Shown: piece by piece, positions 7,498-15,073 of the stretch | Layout of the letters: each line of letters opens with the position of its first letter | How positions within the stretch are numbered: the first letter of the stretch is position 1 | Assembly (NCBI GenBank): GCA_047618505.1 | Contig: JBLHLB010000064.1 | Span: forward strand, 1-15,199 | DNA length: 15,199 nucleotides | Source: JBLHLB01 sp047618505 | Lineage (GTDB): Bacteria; Planctomycetota; UBA1135; GCA-002686595 | Direction of reading: 5' to 3' | Position numbers and translations under genes: made by a program | The notes under the pieces: model-generated | Database searches by the model: none | The model's input: the letters and a program-made list of their open reading frames with translations, nothing else | What the model was told of the DNA's origin: nothing

Positions 7498-8993
7498 TGG
7501 GGTTGCGATTCACAGCCCTGATGCTCTTGCTGGCAGCACCCCTTGCCGCCCAGCAATCCGCGACAGATCGTTTGGTGCAGTTGCGTGCCGAGGTCGCGGC
7601 CCAGGCCCAGGAGCTTGAGGTTGTGCGCGCAAGTAGCGCGATCGAGCTGGATGGCCTGCGCAACACCCGTCGCGAGCTGGCCACAGAGCTATTGACCCTA
7701 ACGATCGACGAGCAGCGTGCGATCGAACCGAGGGCCGCGCTCTTGCTTGAGGCTGAACGGGAGGAGCGCCAGCTTGCGCGCCGTCTGGAGGAACTACGCG
7801 CGCTTCAGACCGCCACGCAATCGGCCCTGGAACGCATGGTCTTCGCGGCCCAATCGATCCCGGGCATGCTCTCGGTTTCCGAAGCCAGCCGCGCGGACGC
7901 GATCGCGATTAGCGAGGCCCGCATAAACCTACCGGATGGTCCTGCTCTCTTGGATCGCTTGGTTCGTGAGCCGACCGCCTTTCCCGCCCTCGGGCTCGAT
8001 GCCCTACAGCGCACACTCTCCACCTACGGGCAGAGCCTCGCAGCCTCAGCGGCCCTTGAGTCGCTCGACGCAACCATCTACGCCGCTGGTGGCGAAGAGG
8101 CAGAGGTGCAGTTGCTACGCGCCGGTTGGATCAGCTTCGCCTATCGCAAGGGCGACGGTACGGTTGGCCTGGCCCTCGCAAGCCCCGTGGACGCCAGCGG
8201 ATTCCGCTGGAGCGAAGACCTCGACGCCGACACGTCAGGCCTTGTGGCTGCGGCCATCGACGACGCCGCCGCTGGCAGGCAGATCGTCATGCCCATCGAC
8301 CCCACCGGGAGCTTGCGTCCGGGCTCACTCACGAACACACAGACCTTGGGGGAGCGTCTCGTCGACGGCGGACCCCTGATGGTTCCCCTGAGTCTGGTGG
8401 CGCTTTCGGCGATGCTGCTAGCATTGGAACGCCTCTACACACTCTTCCTCCGCAACCGGCGGGCCCACGGCTTGGCCCATCGCATCTTAGAGCAGGTAGA
8501 ACAGCAAGAGCTCGGTGCCGCGGCGCAACTCTGCGACGCAAACCCCGGCATCGTTCCGCGCACCCTCGGCGCCTGCCTTGCGCGCGCCGGCCAGGGCAAG
8601 GAGGCCATGGAGGATGCGATCCAGGAGCAGCTCTTCCAGGAAGTGCCGATCACCACCCGCTTCCTTCGCACCATGGCGATCCTGGCGGCCGTTGCGCCAT
8701 TGATCGGTTTGCTCGGGACAGTCACTGGCATCATCCAGACCTTCGGAGTGATCAAGGTGCTCGGCAGCACGGATCCAACACAGATGGCCGGCGGAATTTC
8801 CGTCGCGCTGATCACGACAGCCGCCGGCCTGTCGGTCGCAATTCCGACCATGCTGGCCCAGGGCTTGCTCAAGGGTCGCGGCGATCGATTGATCGCCGAT
8901 GCGGAGCGCTATGCGGCCAGCCTGCTGACGATCCTCTCCCACGGCAGCGTCACCGGCGGCAAGGCCCTCCGAGCCAGCGAAGAGGCACTCTAG
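7497..8993 (+). CDS. ttpC: TtpC-like MotA/TolQ/ExbB-family protein with long periplasmic coiled coil
   Basis: The 498-residue protein has a cleavable-looking signal peptide (1-18, APLAAQ), a long coiled coil (about 22-118, LRAEVAAQAQELEVVR onward), a folded periplasmic domain (about 145-285), and a C-terminal ExbB/TolQ-type channel module. The TM helices are at 290-312, 393-416 and 432-455. The channel signature is APLIGLLGTVTGIIQTF (400-416), followed by GGISVALITTAAGLSVAIP. TtpC of Vibrio TonB2 systems has the same layout and similar length, and is needed there in addition to ExbB. It should sit in the inner membrane with ExbB and ExbD and extend into the periplasm. A GGGAG at 7483-7487 is a possible ribosome-binding site, and the start overlaps the previous stop. 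Six bases separate it from exbB. The gene symbol is by architecture and context. Confidence 0.88.
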   Translation: MGLRFTALMLLLAAPLAAQQSATDRLVQLRAEVAAQAQELEVVRASSAIELDGLRNTRRELATELLTLTIDEQRAIEPRAALLLEAEREERQLARRLEELRALQTATQSALERMVFAAQSIPGMLSVSEASRADAIAISEARINLPDGPALLDRLVREPTAFPALGLDALQRTLSTYGQSLAASAALESLDATIYAAGGEEAEVQLLRAGWISFAYRKGDGTVGLALASPVDASGFRWSEDLDADTSGLVAAAIDDAAAGRQIVMPIDPTGSLRPGSLTNTQTLGERLVDGGPLMVPLSLVALSAMLLALERLYTLFLRNRRAHGLAHRILEQVEQQELGAAAQLCDANPGIVPRTLGACLARAGQGKEAMEDAIQEQLFQEVPITTRFLRTMAILAAVAPLIGLLGTVTGIIQTFGVIKVLGSTDPTQMAGGISVALITTAAGLSVAIPTMLAQGLLKGRGDRLIADAERYAASLLTILSHGSVTGGKALRASEEAL

Positions 8994-8999
8994 GGCGCC

Positions 9000-9467
9000 A
9001 TGTGGGATCGCATTCAGACCGACATCGCCGAGGTCTACGCCCAGGGCGGACCCGTGGTCGCGGCGATCCTGGTGGTTTCCATGGTCGGCTGGATCATCCT
9101 TTTTCGTCTGTTCCTGACCCATGTTGTGATGCCTGCGGCGGCACCGGGAGAAGCGGCGCCCATGGTCACGCGCCTCTGTTTTGAAGATGCGCTCCTACGG
9201 GACCGCAACTCGCTGCGCTTCGTGGCGCTCCTGGCAAGTGCCGCGCCCTTGCTCGGCCTGCTCGGCACCGTGCTCGGGATGATGGAGACCTTCTCTTTCC
9301 TGGGGGAACAGGACCTTCCGCGAGTCGATGCACTCGCCGGTGGCGTTTCCCACGCCCTGCTGACAACACAGACTGGGTTGCTCGCGGCATTGACACTGCT
9401 GGCCGGGCACACGGGCCTCGATCGCACCATCACGCGCCGCGTTCGTGACGCAGGACTGGTCGCCTAG
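9000..9467 (+). CDS. exbB: ExbB-type proton-channel subunit (MotA/TolQ/ExbB family)
   Basis: The 155-residue protein has three hydrophobic helices: 18-37 (VVAAILVVSMVGWIILFRLF), 75-97 and 113-137. The family signature SAAPLLGLLGTVLGMMETF (80-98) and GGVSHALLTTQTGLLAA (114-130) form the channel helices. With ExbD it should conduct protons through the inner membrane to energise TonB. It is short for an ExbB, with a reduced cytoplasmic loop (about 45-72), as in the ExbB2 proteins of TtpC-type systems. It lies 6 bp after the ttpC-like gene and 3 bp before exbD, so it is surely in the same operon. The cluster thus carries two ExbB-family paralogues, one large and one small. Confidence 0.93.
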   Translation: MWDRIQTDIAEVYAQGGPVVAAILVVSMVGWIILFRLFLTHVVMPAAAPGEAAPMVTRLCFEDALLRDRNSLRFVALLASAAPLLGLLGTVLGMMETFSFLGEQDLPRVDALAGGVSHALLTTQTGLLAALTLLAGHTGLDRTITRRVRDAGLVA

Positions 9468-9470
9468 GTC

Positions 9471-9887
9471 ATGTTCCAGTCCGTACGCAACAGCAACAAG
9501 TCCGACGGTCAGGCCGTGGTCGACATCGCGCCCCTGATCGATGTGGTTTTCATCCTGTTGATCTTCTTCCTGGTGACGACGACCTTTGTGAAGGACACCG
9601 TCCTGGAGGTCGATCGCGCCGAAGCGTCCAACGCACAACCGACCGACGCGGTCAGCATGCGGATCAGCGTGGCGGCCAGTGGTGCGGTCTACGCCGAGGG
9701 CAAGCCGGTGGAGCTCGACGAACTGGCACGCAGAGTCCAACGCGCCATGCAACGCGATGACCTACGCTCGGTCATCGTGATCCCCGATCGCGCTGTCCCA
9801 GCTGGTCGCCTGATCGAGGTGATCGATCTGGTGCGCGGCATGGGGATGGAGAATATCGCCTTGGCTGCGGAGCGCAGGGGCAACTGA
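9471..9887 (+). CDS. exbD: ExbD/TolR-type biopolymer transport protein
   Basis: The 138-residue protein has a short cytoplasmic N-terminus, one TM helix (about 19-37, IAPLIDVVFILLIFFLV) and a periplasmic domain (about 45-138). Asp24 within PLIDVVFILL is the conserved proton-carrying Asp of ExbD/TolR. The periplasmic part has the typical strand-helix pattern: MRISVAASGAVYAEGKPV, LARRVQRAM, SVIVIPDRAVPAGRLIEVID, then GMENIALAAERR. It should form the stator channel with the ExbB-type proteins and pass energy to TonB. It is 3 bp from exbB and its TGA overlaps the tonB ATG by one base. Confidence 0.95.
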   Translation: MFQSVRNSNKSDGQAVVDIAPLIDVVFILLIFFLVTTTFVKDTVLEVDRAEASNAQPTDAVSMRISVAASGAVYAEGKPVELDELARRVQRAMQRDDLRSVIVIPDRAVPAGRLIEVIDLVRGMGMENIALAAERRGN

Positions 9888-10624
9888 TGGCTGCCGTGGC
9901 ACAGGGAATAGGGCGCGCTCCGAGGTCCACGTCCAAGCTCGTTGCCCAGGGCCTGGCGGCGCTGTTGCTCGCGGCTTTGCTGAATATCATCCTTGTACAA
10001 AGCATCCTGTTTCTCAATCGCGCCGCAGCTGCACGCGCGCCCGAGATCGCGGCCCAGCAGCGCCTGCAAATCCTCGAACTTCCGCCGCTGCGCGAAGCGG
10101 AAACCGTAGAGGACATGGAGGTGCAGGAGCCGCTGGAAGCGCTTATGCAGGTCGATCTCGATGCACCGACAATAGAGTTGGAGCAGCTGGAGTTGCCTGA
10201 GTTGAGCTTTGACCTCGAACTCTCTCTGACGTCCCTCGGGGGCACGAGTGTGCAGGTGCAATCGCGCGTTGCGGTCCACTCCCAAGCGGAGACCGAAGCA
10301 CAAAGCGTTGCACCACAGCAGGAAGGCCCCTTGGATTCCGACGCGGTCGATCAGCCGCCGCGCGAGTTGGCTTCGAGTCCCAAGCCGGAATATCCGCGCG
10401 CGGCCCAACGCCGCAGGATCGAAGGGGTCGTGGCCATCGAGCTCTTGATCGATGAGAACGGGCGCGTGCTCGAGCACCGCAACCCGATTGGTGAGGCGCT
10501 CTTGGTGCAGGCCGTCTTGAAGATCGTCCCCGCCCTGCGCTTCAGCCCCGCCCGCAATAACGGCTCAATCGTCGCCGTCTGGGGTCGCAAGACCTTCCGC
10601 TTCCAACTGCCGCCACGGCGCTAG
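9887..10624 (+). CDS. tonB: TonB energy transducer with acidic, leucine-rich spacer
   Basis: The 245-residue protein has a basic cytoplasmic tail, one TM anchor (about 21-43, GLAALLLAALLNIILVQSIL), a periplasmic spacer (about 45-162) and a TonB C-terminal domain (about 165-243): PKPEYPRAAQRRRIEGVVAI, LLIDENGRVLE, then LRFSPARNNG and KTFRFQLP. It should carry energy from the ExbB/ExbD motor to outer-membrane receptors. The spacer is unusual: it is acidic and rich in Leu and Glu (LEQLELPELSFDLELSLTSL) with few of the Pro-Lys/Pro-Glu repeats of classical TonB. An AGGGG at 9876-9880, six bases before the ATG, is the best ribosome-binding site in the cluster. The start overlaps the exbD stop (TGATG); the TPR gene follows after 21 bp. 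Confidence 0.9.
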   Translation: MAAVAQGIGRAPRSTSKLVAQGLAALLLAALLNIILVQSILFLNRAAAARAPEIAAQQRLQILELPPLREAETVEDMEVQEPLEALMQVDLDAPTIELEQLELPELSFDLELSLTSLGGTSVQVQSRVAVHSQAETEAQSVAPQQEGPLDSDAVDQPPRELASSPKPEYPRAAQRRRIEGVVAIELLIDENGRVLEHRNPIGEALLVQAVLKIVPALRFSPARNNGSIVAVWGRKTFRFQLPPRR

Positions 10625-10645
10625 TTCTCCTCTCCCACTGATCCC

Positions 10646-11833
10646 ATGCTGCACACAAGCTCTTCCATTCGTCGACGTCTCGGTGCCAAGATTCTTGCAC
10701 TGGCGCTGGTGTTTGGATCCGCCACGGGAATCACGTCGACCCAGGAAGTGCTTTGGACTCCGGAAGATGCAGTCAGCCTGCAGGCAGCCCAAGCCAGCCT
10801 TGAGAATGGCGATGCGCGTGCGGCCCTGCTCACCCTCAACGAGCTCTTGGGTCGCTATCCCGGTTCCGTGGATGTGCAGCGCCTACGTGGCCATTCCCTT
10901 GTGGAGCTGGGGCGCATGGAGGAAGCGCGGGCTGCCCTTGCAATCGCCCTCGCCAACGGCGCCCTATCGGCCGATGTGCTCAGCGCTTTGCTGCAAATCG
11001 ACTACGCAGCGAACCGACTGCCGGCCGCACTTTCCTCCTCGCGCATGATGCTGCTGCTTGAGCCGGAGAACACCGAGTGGGCCTTCCTGCACGGGGATAT
11101 CCTCCTTCAAGGCGGCCAATACGCCTCAGCCGAAGTCGTCTATCGCGCGCTGCATGACCGTGGGTCCATCACGCCGGAATTGTTTGATCGCTTGGCGCGG
11201 ACCGCCTATGCCGATGGGCGCCGAGCGGAGGCTGCGTCGCTGTTTGAGACCGCCTACTACATGGGCAGTGATGATGGTGCCTTGCCTGTATCGCTGGCCA
11301 CGCTTTGGCGTGAGCTTGGCGATGGAGAGCGCGCACAGGTCTGGGAACAACGCTCTTCGTCAGGAGCTGCGGCGGAGAGTGGTTACCAGACTGCCCTACG
11401 ACTCCTGCTCAACGGCGACCTGGATGCGGCCGCAGCGGTGGCGGAGGAGCTAACAGCGTCTGGGGCGAATGGAGAACAGGCGCAGGCCGCCGGCCTCCTG
11501 GGACGCATCGAGGGCAAGCGTGGGAACTCGGCCGAGTCGCTCGAACACTTCCGCCGTGCTGTCTCCCTCGGACTGGAGGACGCCAACATCCTCACCCTCC
11601 TTGGGAGTGCCGCTTCCAACGCCGGACGCCCGGCTGAAGCAGTCGAGTACCTCCAAGGCGCCTGGAAAATGGGCGTCCGGGACGTGGCTACACTCCCCTA
11701 CTTGATCCGTGCAGCTCTCGACTCAAATCAGATCGACATAGCAGATCGCTTCCTGGTGGAATACCTCGAACGGCGCGGTTTGGATCAGACGGCAGAGCGC
11801 CTGATCGCGCGACGTGCACCGCAAGCGCGATAG
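10646..11833 (+). CDS. Exported tetratricopeptide-repeat protein of the TonB cluster
   Basis: The 395-residue protein starts with a basic stretch and a hydrophobic signal peptide (about 10-31), so it is probably periplasmic or membrane-attached. From about residue 41 it is built of helical TPR-like repeats: AAQASLENGDARAALLTLNE, RGHSLVELGRMEEARAALA, HGDILLQGGQYASAEVVYRA, LARTAYADGRRAEAASLFET, LLGRIEGKRGNSAESLEHFR and LGSAASNAGRPAEAVEYLQG. TPR proteins bind partner proteins, and a TPR gene directly after tonB is typical of TtpC-type clusters, so an adaptor role in the TonB complex is inferred. It begins 21 bp after tonB with no clear ribosome-binding site. Confidence 0.85.
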   Translation: MLHTSSSIRRRLGAKILALALVFGSATGITSTQEVLWTPEDAVSLQAAQASLENGDARAALLTLNELLGRYPGSVDVQRLRGHSLVELGRMEEARAALAIALANGALSADVLSALLQIDYAANRLPAALSSSRMMLLLEPENTEWAFLHGDILLQGGQYASAEVVYRALHDRGSITPELFDRLARTAYADGRRAEAASLFETAYYMGSDDGALPVSLATLWRELGDGERAQVWEQRSSSGAAAESGYQTALRLLLNGDLDAAAAVAEELTASGANGEQAQAAGLLGRIEGKRGNSAESLEHFRRAVSLGLEDANILTLLGSAASNAGRPAEAVEYLQGAWKMGVRDVATLPYLIRAALDSNQIDIADRFLVEYLERRGLDQTAERLIARRAPQAR

Positions 11834-11843
11834 ACCGCCATCC

Positions 11844-12266
11844 GTGAGAAAGGCACTCAGGACAGGACTAGCTTTAGCCTTGCTCAGCAGCTTCGGATGC
11901 AGCGAGCGAGCGCGCAGCGGAGAAGGCGTGTTCCAGGAGAAGTTGGGTAGTGCAATTCGCCAAGAGGAGGTTGCCCTGCACTCCTTTGCGGTCAGCGTTC
12001 GAGAGCATGCGATCCAGAAGAAGCCCGGCCGTGTGACCTATGCTCAAGGGGCGCTTGATTCCCTAGAGCTGGGTCCACGCATCCATGACGTAACGATGGA
12101 CGACAACGGCAACGTCTACTTCATCCTGGACAGCTCATGGGTGACGCTCAATGAGGGCTTCGTGCTGCGCAACGGGGCGGCGCAGTTCCTGGGAGATCAG
12201 CAAGAGCCAGAGATCCGGGTCATGGAGAAGCTCTTTGGTGAATGGTGGTTCTATCGCGCCAGCTGA
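11844..12266 (+). CDS. Small putative lipoprotein of unknown function, end of the TonB cluster
   Basis: The 140-residue protein is not recognised. The GTG at 11844 is chosen, 10 bp after the TPR stop, because it gives a typical N-terminus (MRKALRTGLALALLSSFGCS) with basic residues, a hydrophobic core and Cys19 as possible lipidation site. The three residues before Cys19 (SFG) are not a canonical lipobox. An in-frame GTG at 11814 would overlap the TPR gene and lengthen the n-region by 10 residues. The body has a helical, charged part (about 28-60) and a beta-like part with MDDNGNVYFIL, WVTLNEGFVL and WWFYRAS at the end. Its place suggests an accessory of the TonB system, but no motif shows this. 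Confidence 0.7.
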   Translation: MRKALRTGLALALLSSFGCSERARSGEGVFQEKLGSAIRQEEVALHSFAVSVREHAIQKKPGRVTYAQGALDSLELGPRIHDVTMDDNGNVYFILDSSWVTLNEGFVLRNGAAQFLGDQQEPEIRVMEKLFGEWWFYRAS

Positions 12267-12456
12267 ATGGGGGTGAGCGGCCCCATGCCGCTAGAACCGT
12301 CAAATAGCGCGCAGGAAAGGGAACCCTGTGGTGACACGATTGGGTTCGCCGGAGGAAGGAAGCACCTTTGCCCGGCGTGATATCTCGCACGTGCTACTGT
12401 GGTTGCGCTACGCGCCCTCATCTATACGTCGCCAAAGGCACCGTCCCCGGGTCAAC

Positions 12457-14877
12457 ATGCGCCTCTCCTGTTCCGTCGTCCCCGCCCTTGTGCTCTTTTC
12501 CACTCTGGGCTCGGCTCAGGAAAGCGCGCACGCGGATCGTGCACTTCTGCTGGTCGATCCATCTGACGCGGAGTCGCTCTATGTGGCGAATGAGTACATC
12601 GCAGCCCGCGGGATTCCAGCGAGCCAGGTGCTCTACATGCGGCCCGGGGCGACGAACTACTCTGAGTTTGTTGCGGTGAATGCGCCAGGGTTCCAAGGTG
12701 TCTTGGAGAATCGCGGACTACGAGATCGAATCGACTTCGTTGTCGTCGCACCGACCTCCGAGTTCTACGTCAGCGCGCCTGGACTCGTCACAGATAGCTG
12801 TTCTCCTGTCAACCGCTTCGCCATCGGCGATGCCTATGGGCTCAGCCTTGTGACCGACACGATTCTGGCCGGGATCAGCTCGACGCGGCGAAATCACTAC
12901 GGTGCCTTCTCCGACGACGGCATCGGCTTCGACAGCGAGACGACTTGGTACCTCGGATTAGACAGCGGTGACGTCAGTGCGGAGCAGTACTTCATCGGCG
13001 GCCTGCTCGGTTACACGGGTCCGGAGGGCAATAGCCTGCAGGACATTCTAGACCTCGTGCAGCGCAGTGCGGCGGCCGATGGAACGCACCCGGCGGGCAC
13101 CGTGTACCTGATGGAAACGACCGATCCGGCACGCAGCGGACCGCGGGACGGCAGCTACCCAAAGGAGGTTCTCGACATCATTGCCGACGGTGGACAGGCA
13201 CAGCATCTCTTCGCGGACTTGCCCCTGGGCAACCATGATTGCGTTGGGATCATGACCGGCCGCGCAACCTTGGACATCGATGGCGCTGACTTCACTTTGT
13301 TGCCGGGGAGCTTTGCCGATCACTTGACCAGCTTCGCCGGGAGGTTTGATACGACTTCTCAGACGAAGATGTCGCGCTGGATTGCAAAGGGCGCCAGTGG
13401 AACAGCAGGCACCGTTGAAGAGCCCTGCAACTACTCGGGGAAATTCCCCCACGCGGGGACCCATCAGTTGATCCACGGTGGACTGACCTTGGGCGAAGCT
13501 TGGTTACGTCGGCTGACGTACTTGCCCTTCCAGAATCAGTTCTACGGCGACCCCTTGACCGCGCCCTACGGCTACTTCCCCCTGGTGGATGTGCCCGACT
13601 TCCCAGTGGCCGCAGTGGGCGGGACGATCACTATCACACCCATCGCGAGTGCCACGCAACCGGGGGCCTTGATCGAAGCGATCGAACTCACCGTTGACGG
13701 GATCTTGCGCACGACCACGGTGTCGGGCGGAAGCTTGAGCCTGGACACCACGCGCTTGTCGGACGGTTGGCATGAAGTACGTGTGCTTGCCTTCGATGAC
13801 ACGAACGAGCGCAACCCTGGTCGATTCGTCGCACTCCTGGAAGTCAACAACCTCGGCTACTCGGTGGACATGAGTGTTGCCGCGACAACAGGCGACTTGT
13901 CCCAGGCCTACGATCTGACCCTCAGCACGACCGGCGGAGTTCCAACTGAGGTGTTGGTGCTTCACAACGGACGTGTGGTGGCAAGCATCCCGGGGGGAGC
14001 GGGTACGGCTCGAGTCTTCGGGCAAAATCTCGGCGCGGGACCGGCGCAGCTCGTAGCACAGGCGATCTATGCAGACGGATCATCAGCCCGCAGTGCCCCG
14101 CTAGAGGTGACGACTACGTTCCTGCCGGGAACTCCTGTGGGGGCTGCGCCGGTGGCCTTTGACTACAGCCGCAGTATCTATGGCGATACGGCCATTGTGC
14201 TGGAACTGCCGGCGAGCTTTGAGGACGACCCGAGCCTGGCAACCTACACGGTCTCCCAAGGTCCGTCCCAGGCGACGCAACTCGACGGCGGTGGCGGGGC
14301 CTTTGTCATTCTTCTCCCGAACCCGGGCGCGAGCGGAACGGATTCCATCTCGTTCCACGTCACGACGCCAAGTGGCACAAGCGCGACGGCGGTGATCTCA
14401 TTGACCTACGAGGCACGTCCAAGGGTGATGATCTACGGGTCGGGCATCAACCCGTCCGGTAGCATCGAGTTCCTCGGAGGAAGTATTGTCCCCGGAGATC
14501 ACTTTCAGGTGGCGCTCAACAATCCCCTCGGTACCCAGGCGGCAGGGGCCTCGAGCCTGCTGTTCTTCGCCCTTAGTCCTGACCCGAACTTCCCCGCCGG
14601 TACGTCAATCCCCGGCTTCGGCATGGGCGGTGCAGGGGCCATGGGTGAACTCTTGATCTCTCTCCTGGCGCCGGACCCTGTCGTAGCTGAATTCGGTCCA
14701 CCGTGGCTCGGCCCGGACGCCCCCTCGGTCTTCGATGTGGACATCCCCGACGACCTGGGCTTGATCGGTAGACCGATCTATCTCCAGGGACTGCTCTTGG
14801 ATCCAACCGTAGGCGGCGGAAGCGGGACCCGCTTTGGTCTCACGGAGGGTCTGGAGCTGTTCTTCGGGGCCTTCTGA
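12457..14877 (+). CDS. Secreted TIGR03790-like protein with Ig-like domains and a planctomycete-type C-terminal module
   Basis: The 806-residue protein starts at ATG 12457, where a clear signal peptide begins (MRLSCSVVPALVLFSTLGSA). A GTG 43 codons upstream, with a purine-rich stretch before it, would put a non-secretory extension ahead of that peptide and is rejected. Residues about 27-372 resemble the TIGR03790 family, of unknown function: LLVDPSDAESLYVANEYIAA, RGIPASQVL, then GASGTAGTVEEPC (312-324) and QFYGDPLTAPYGY (361-373). Residues about 388-680 contain Ig-like or cadherin-like beta domains. The last 125 residues (from MIYGSGINPSGSIEFL) hold NPLGTQ, PGFGMGGAGAMGELL and end LTEGLELFFGAF, a module I recall as recurring at the C-terminus of secreted planctomycete proteins. 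The 190 bp upstream separate it from the TonB cluster, so it probably has its own promoter. Confidence 0.85.
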   Translation: MRLSCSVVPALVLFSTLGSAQESAHADRALLLVDPSDAESLYVANEYIAARGIPASQVLYMRPGATNYSEFVAVNAPGFQGVLENRGLRDRIDFVVVAPTSEFYVSAPGLVTDSCSPVNRFAIGDAYGLSLVTDTILAGISSTRRNHYGAFSDDGIGFDSETTWYLGLDSGDVSAEQYFIGGLLGYTGPEGNSLQDILDLVQRSAAADGTHPAGTVYLMETTDPARSGPRDGSYPKEVLDIIADGGQAQHLFADLPLGNHDCVGIMTGRATLDIDGADFTLLPGSFADHLTSFAGRFDTTSQTKMSRWIAKGASGTAGTVEEPCNYSGKFPHAGTHQLIHGGLTLGEAWLRRLTYLPFQNQFYGDPLTAPYGYFPLVDVPDFPVAAVGGTITITPIASATQPGALIEAIELTVDGILRTTTVSGGSLSLDTTRLSDGWHEVRVLAFDDTNERNPGRFVALLEVNNLGYSVDMSVAATTGDLSQAYDLTLSTTGGVPTEVLVLHNGRVVASIPGGAGTARVFGQNLGAGPAQLVAQAIYADGSSARSAPLEVTTTFLPGTPVGAAPVAFDYSRSIYGDTAIVLELPASFEDDPSLATYTVSQGPSQATQLDGGGGAFVILLPNPGASGTDSISFHVTTPSGTSATAVISLTYEARPRVMIYGSGINPSGSIEFLGGSIVPGDHFQVALNNPLGTQAAGASSLLFFALSPDPNFPAGTSIPGFGMGGAGAMGELLISLLAPDPVVAEFGPPWLGPDAPSVFDVDIPDDLGLIGRPIYLQGLLLDPTVGGGSGTRFGLTEGLELFFGAF

Positions 14878-14965
14878 TTCGGCCAGTGGGCAGTGTGCGA
14901 TGGCAATCCGTTCGGCCGCCACTTCTACAGCCGGTTCAAGACAGGGGCTCTCCGCTTTATGCAAA

Positions 14966-14998
14966 CACCAGCCCCAACGCAAAACGTTGGGGCTGGTG
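14966..14998. terminator. Strong hairpin between convergent genes, probable shared terminator
   Basis: Arms CACCAGCCCCAACG (14966-14979) and CGTTGGGGCTGGTG (14985-14998) are perfectly complementary over 14 bp around the loop CAAAA. The hairpin lies 88 bp after the stop of the secreted-protein gene and 75 bp past the stop of the convergent universal stress gene. There is no T-run on the plus strand; the minus-strand transcript would have only TTT after the stem. It could terminate or protect the 3' ends of both transcripts. Confidence 0.6.
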
Positions 14999-15073
14999 CG
15001 ACCATTGAGAGCGTCTGCCGCTAGCTTCCGAACCCGGTCATAGCTGCACAAACGGCAGTTGACCACCCGGCCC

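Noticed and set aside
8126..9184. A 352-codon plus-strand frame overlapping the TtpC-like and ExbB genes
   Set aside because: It is out of frame with two certain channel proteins and its product is Arg/Gly/His-rich with no domain, as expected of a GC-rich shadow frame.
9689..10477. A 262-codon minus-strand frame across exbD and tonB
   Set aside because: It lies antisense to ExbD and TonB, whose motifs are clear, and shows no recognisable domain.
12267..12286. Small inverted repeat ATGGGG/CCCCAT with an 8-nt loop after the lipoprotein gene
   Set aside because: A 6-bp stem without a T-run is too weak to call a terminator in GC-rich DNA.
12403..12428. Possible promoter TTGCGC ... TATACG upstream of the secreted TIGR03790-like gene
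   Set aside because: The spacing is 14 bp and both boxes are imperfect; promoter consensus for this host is unknown.
12328..12456. A 43-codon N-terminal extension of the TIGR03790-like protein from a GTG at 12328
   Set aside because: A complete signal peptide begins at the ATG at 12457, and the extension is Arg-rich without features of a leader.
15015..15058. CTGCCG/CGGCAG inverted repeat near the universal stress gene
   Set aside because: Six-base arms separated by 32 nt are expected by chance and have no supporting structure.
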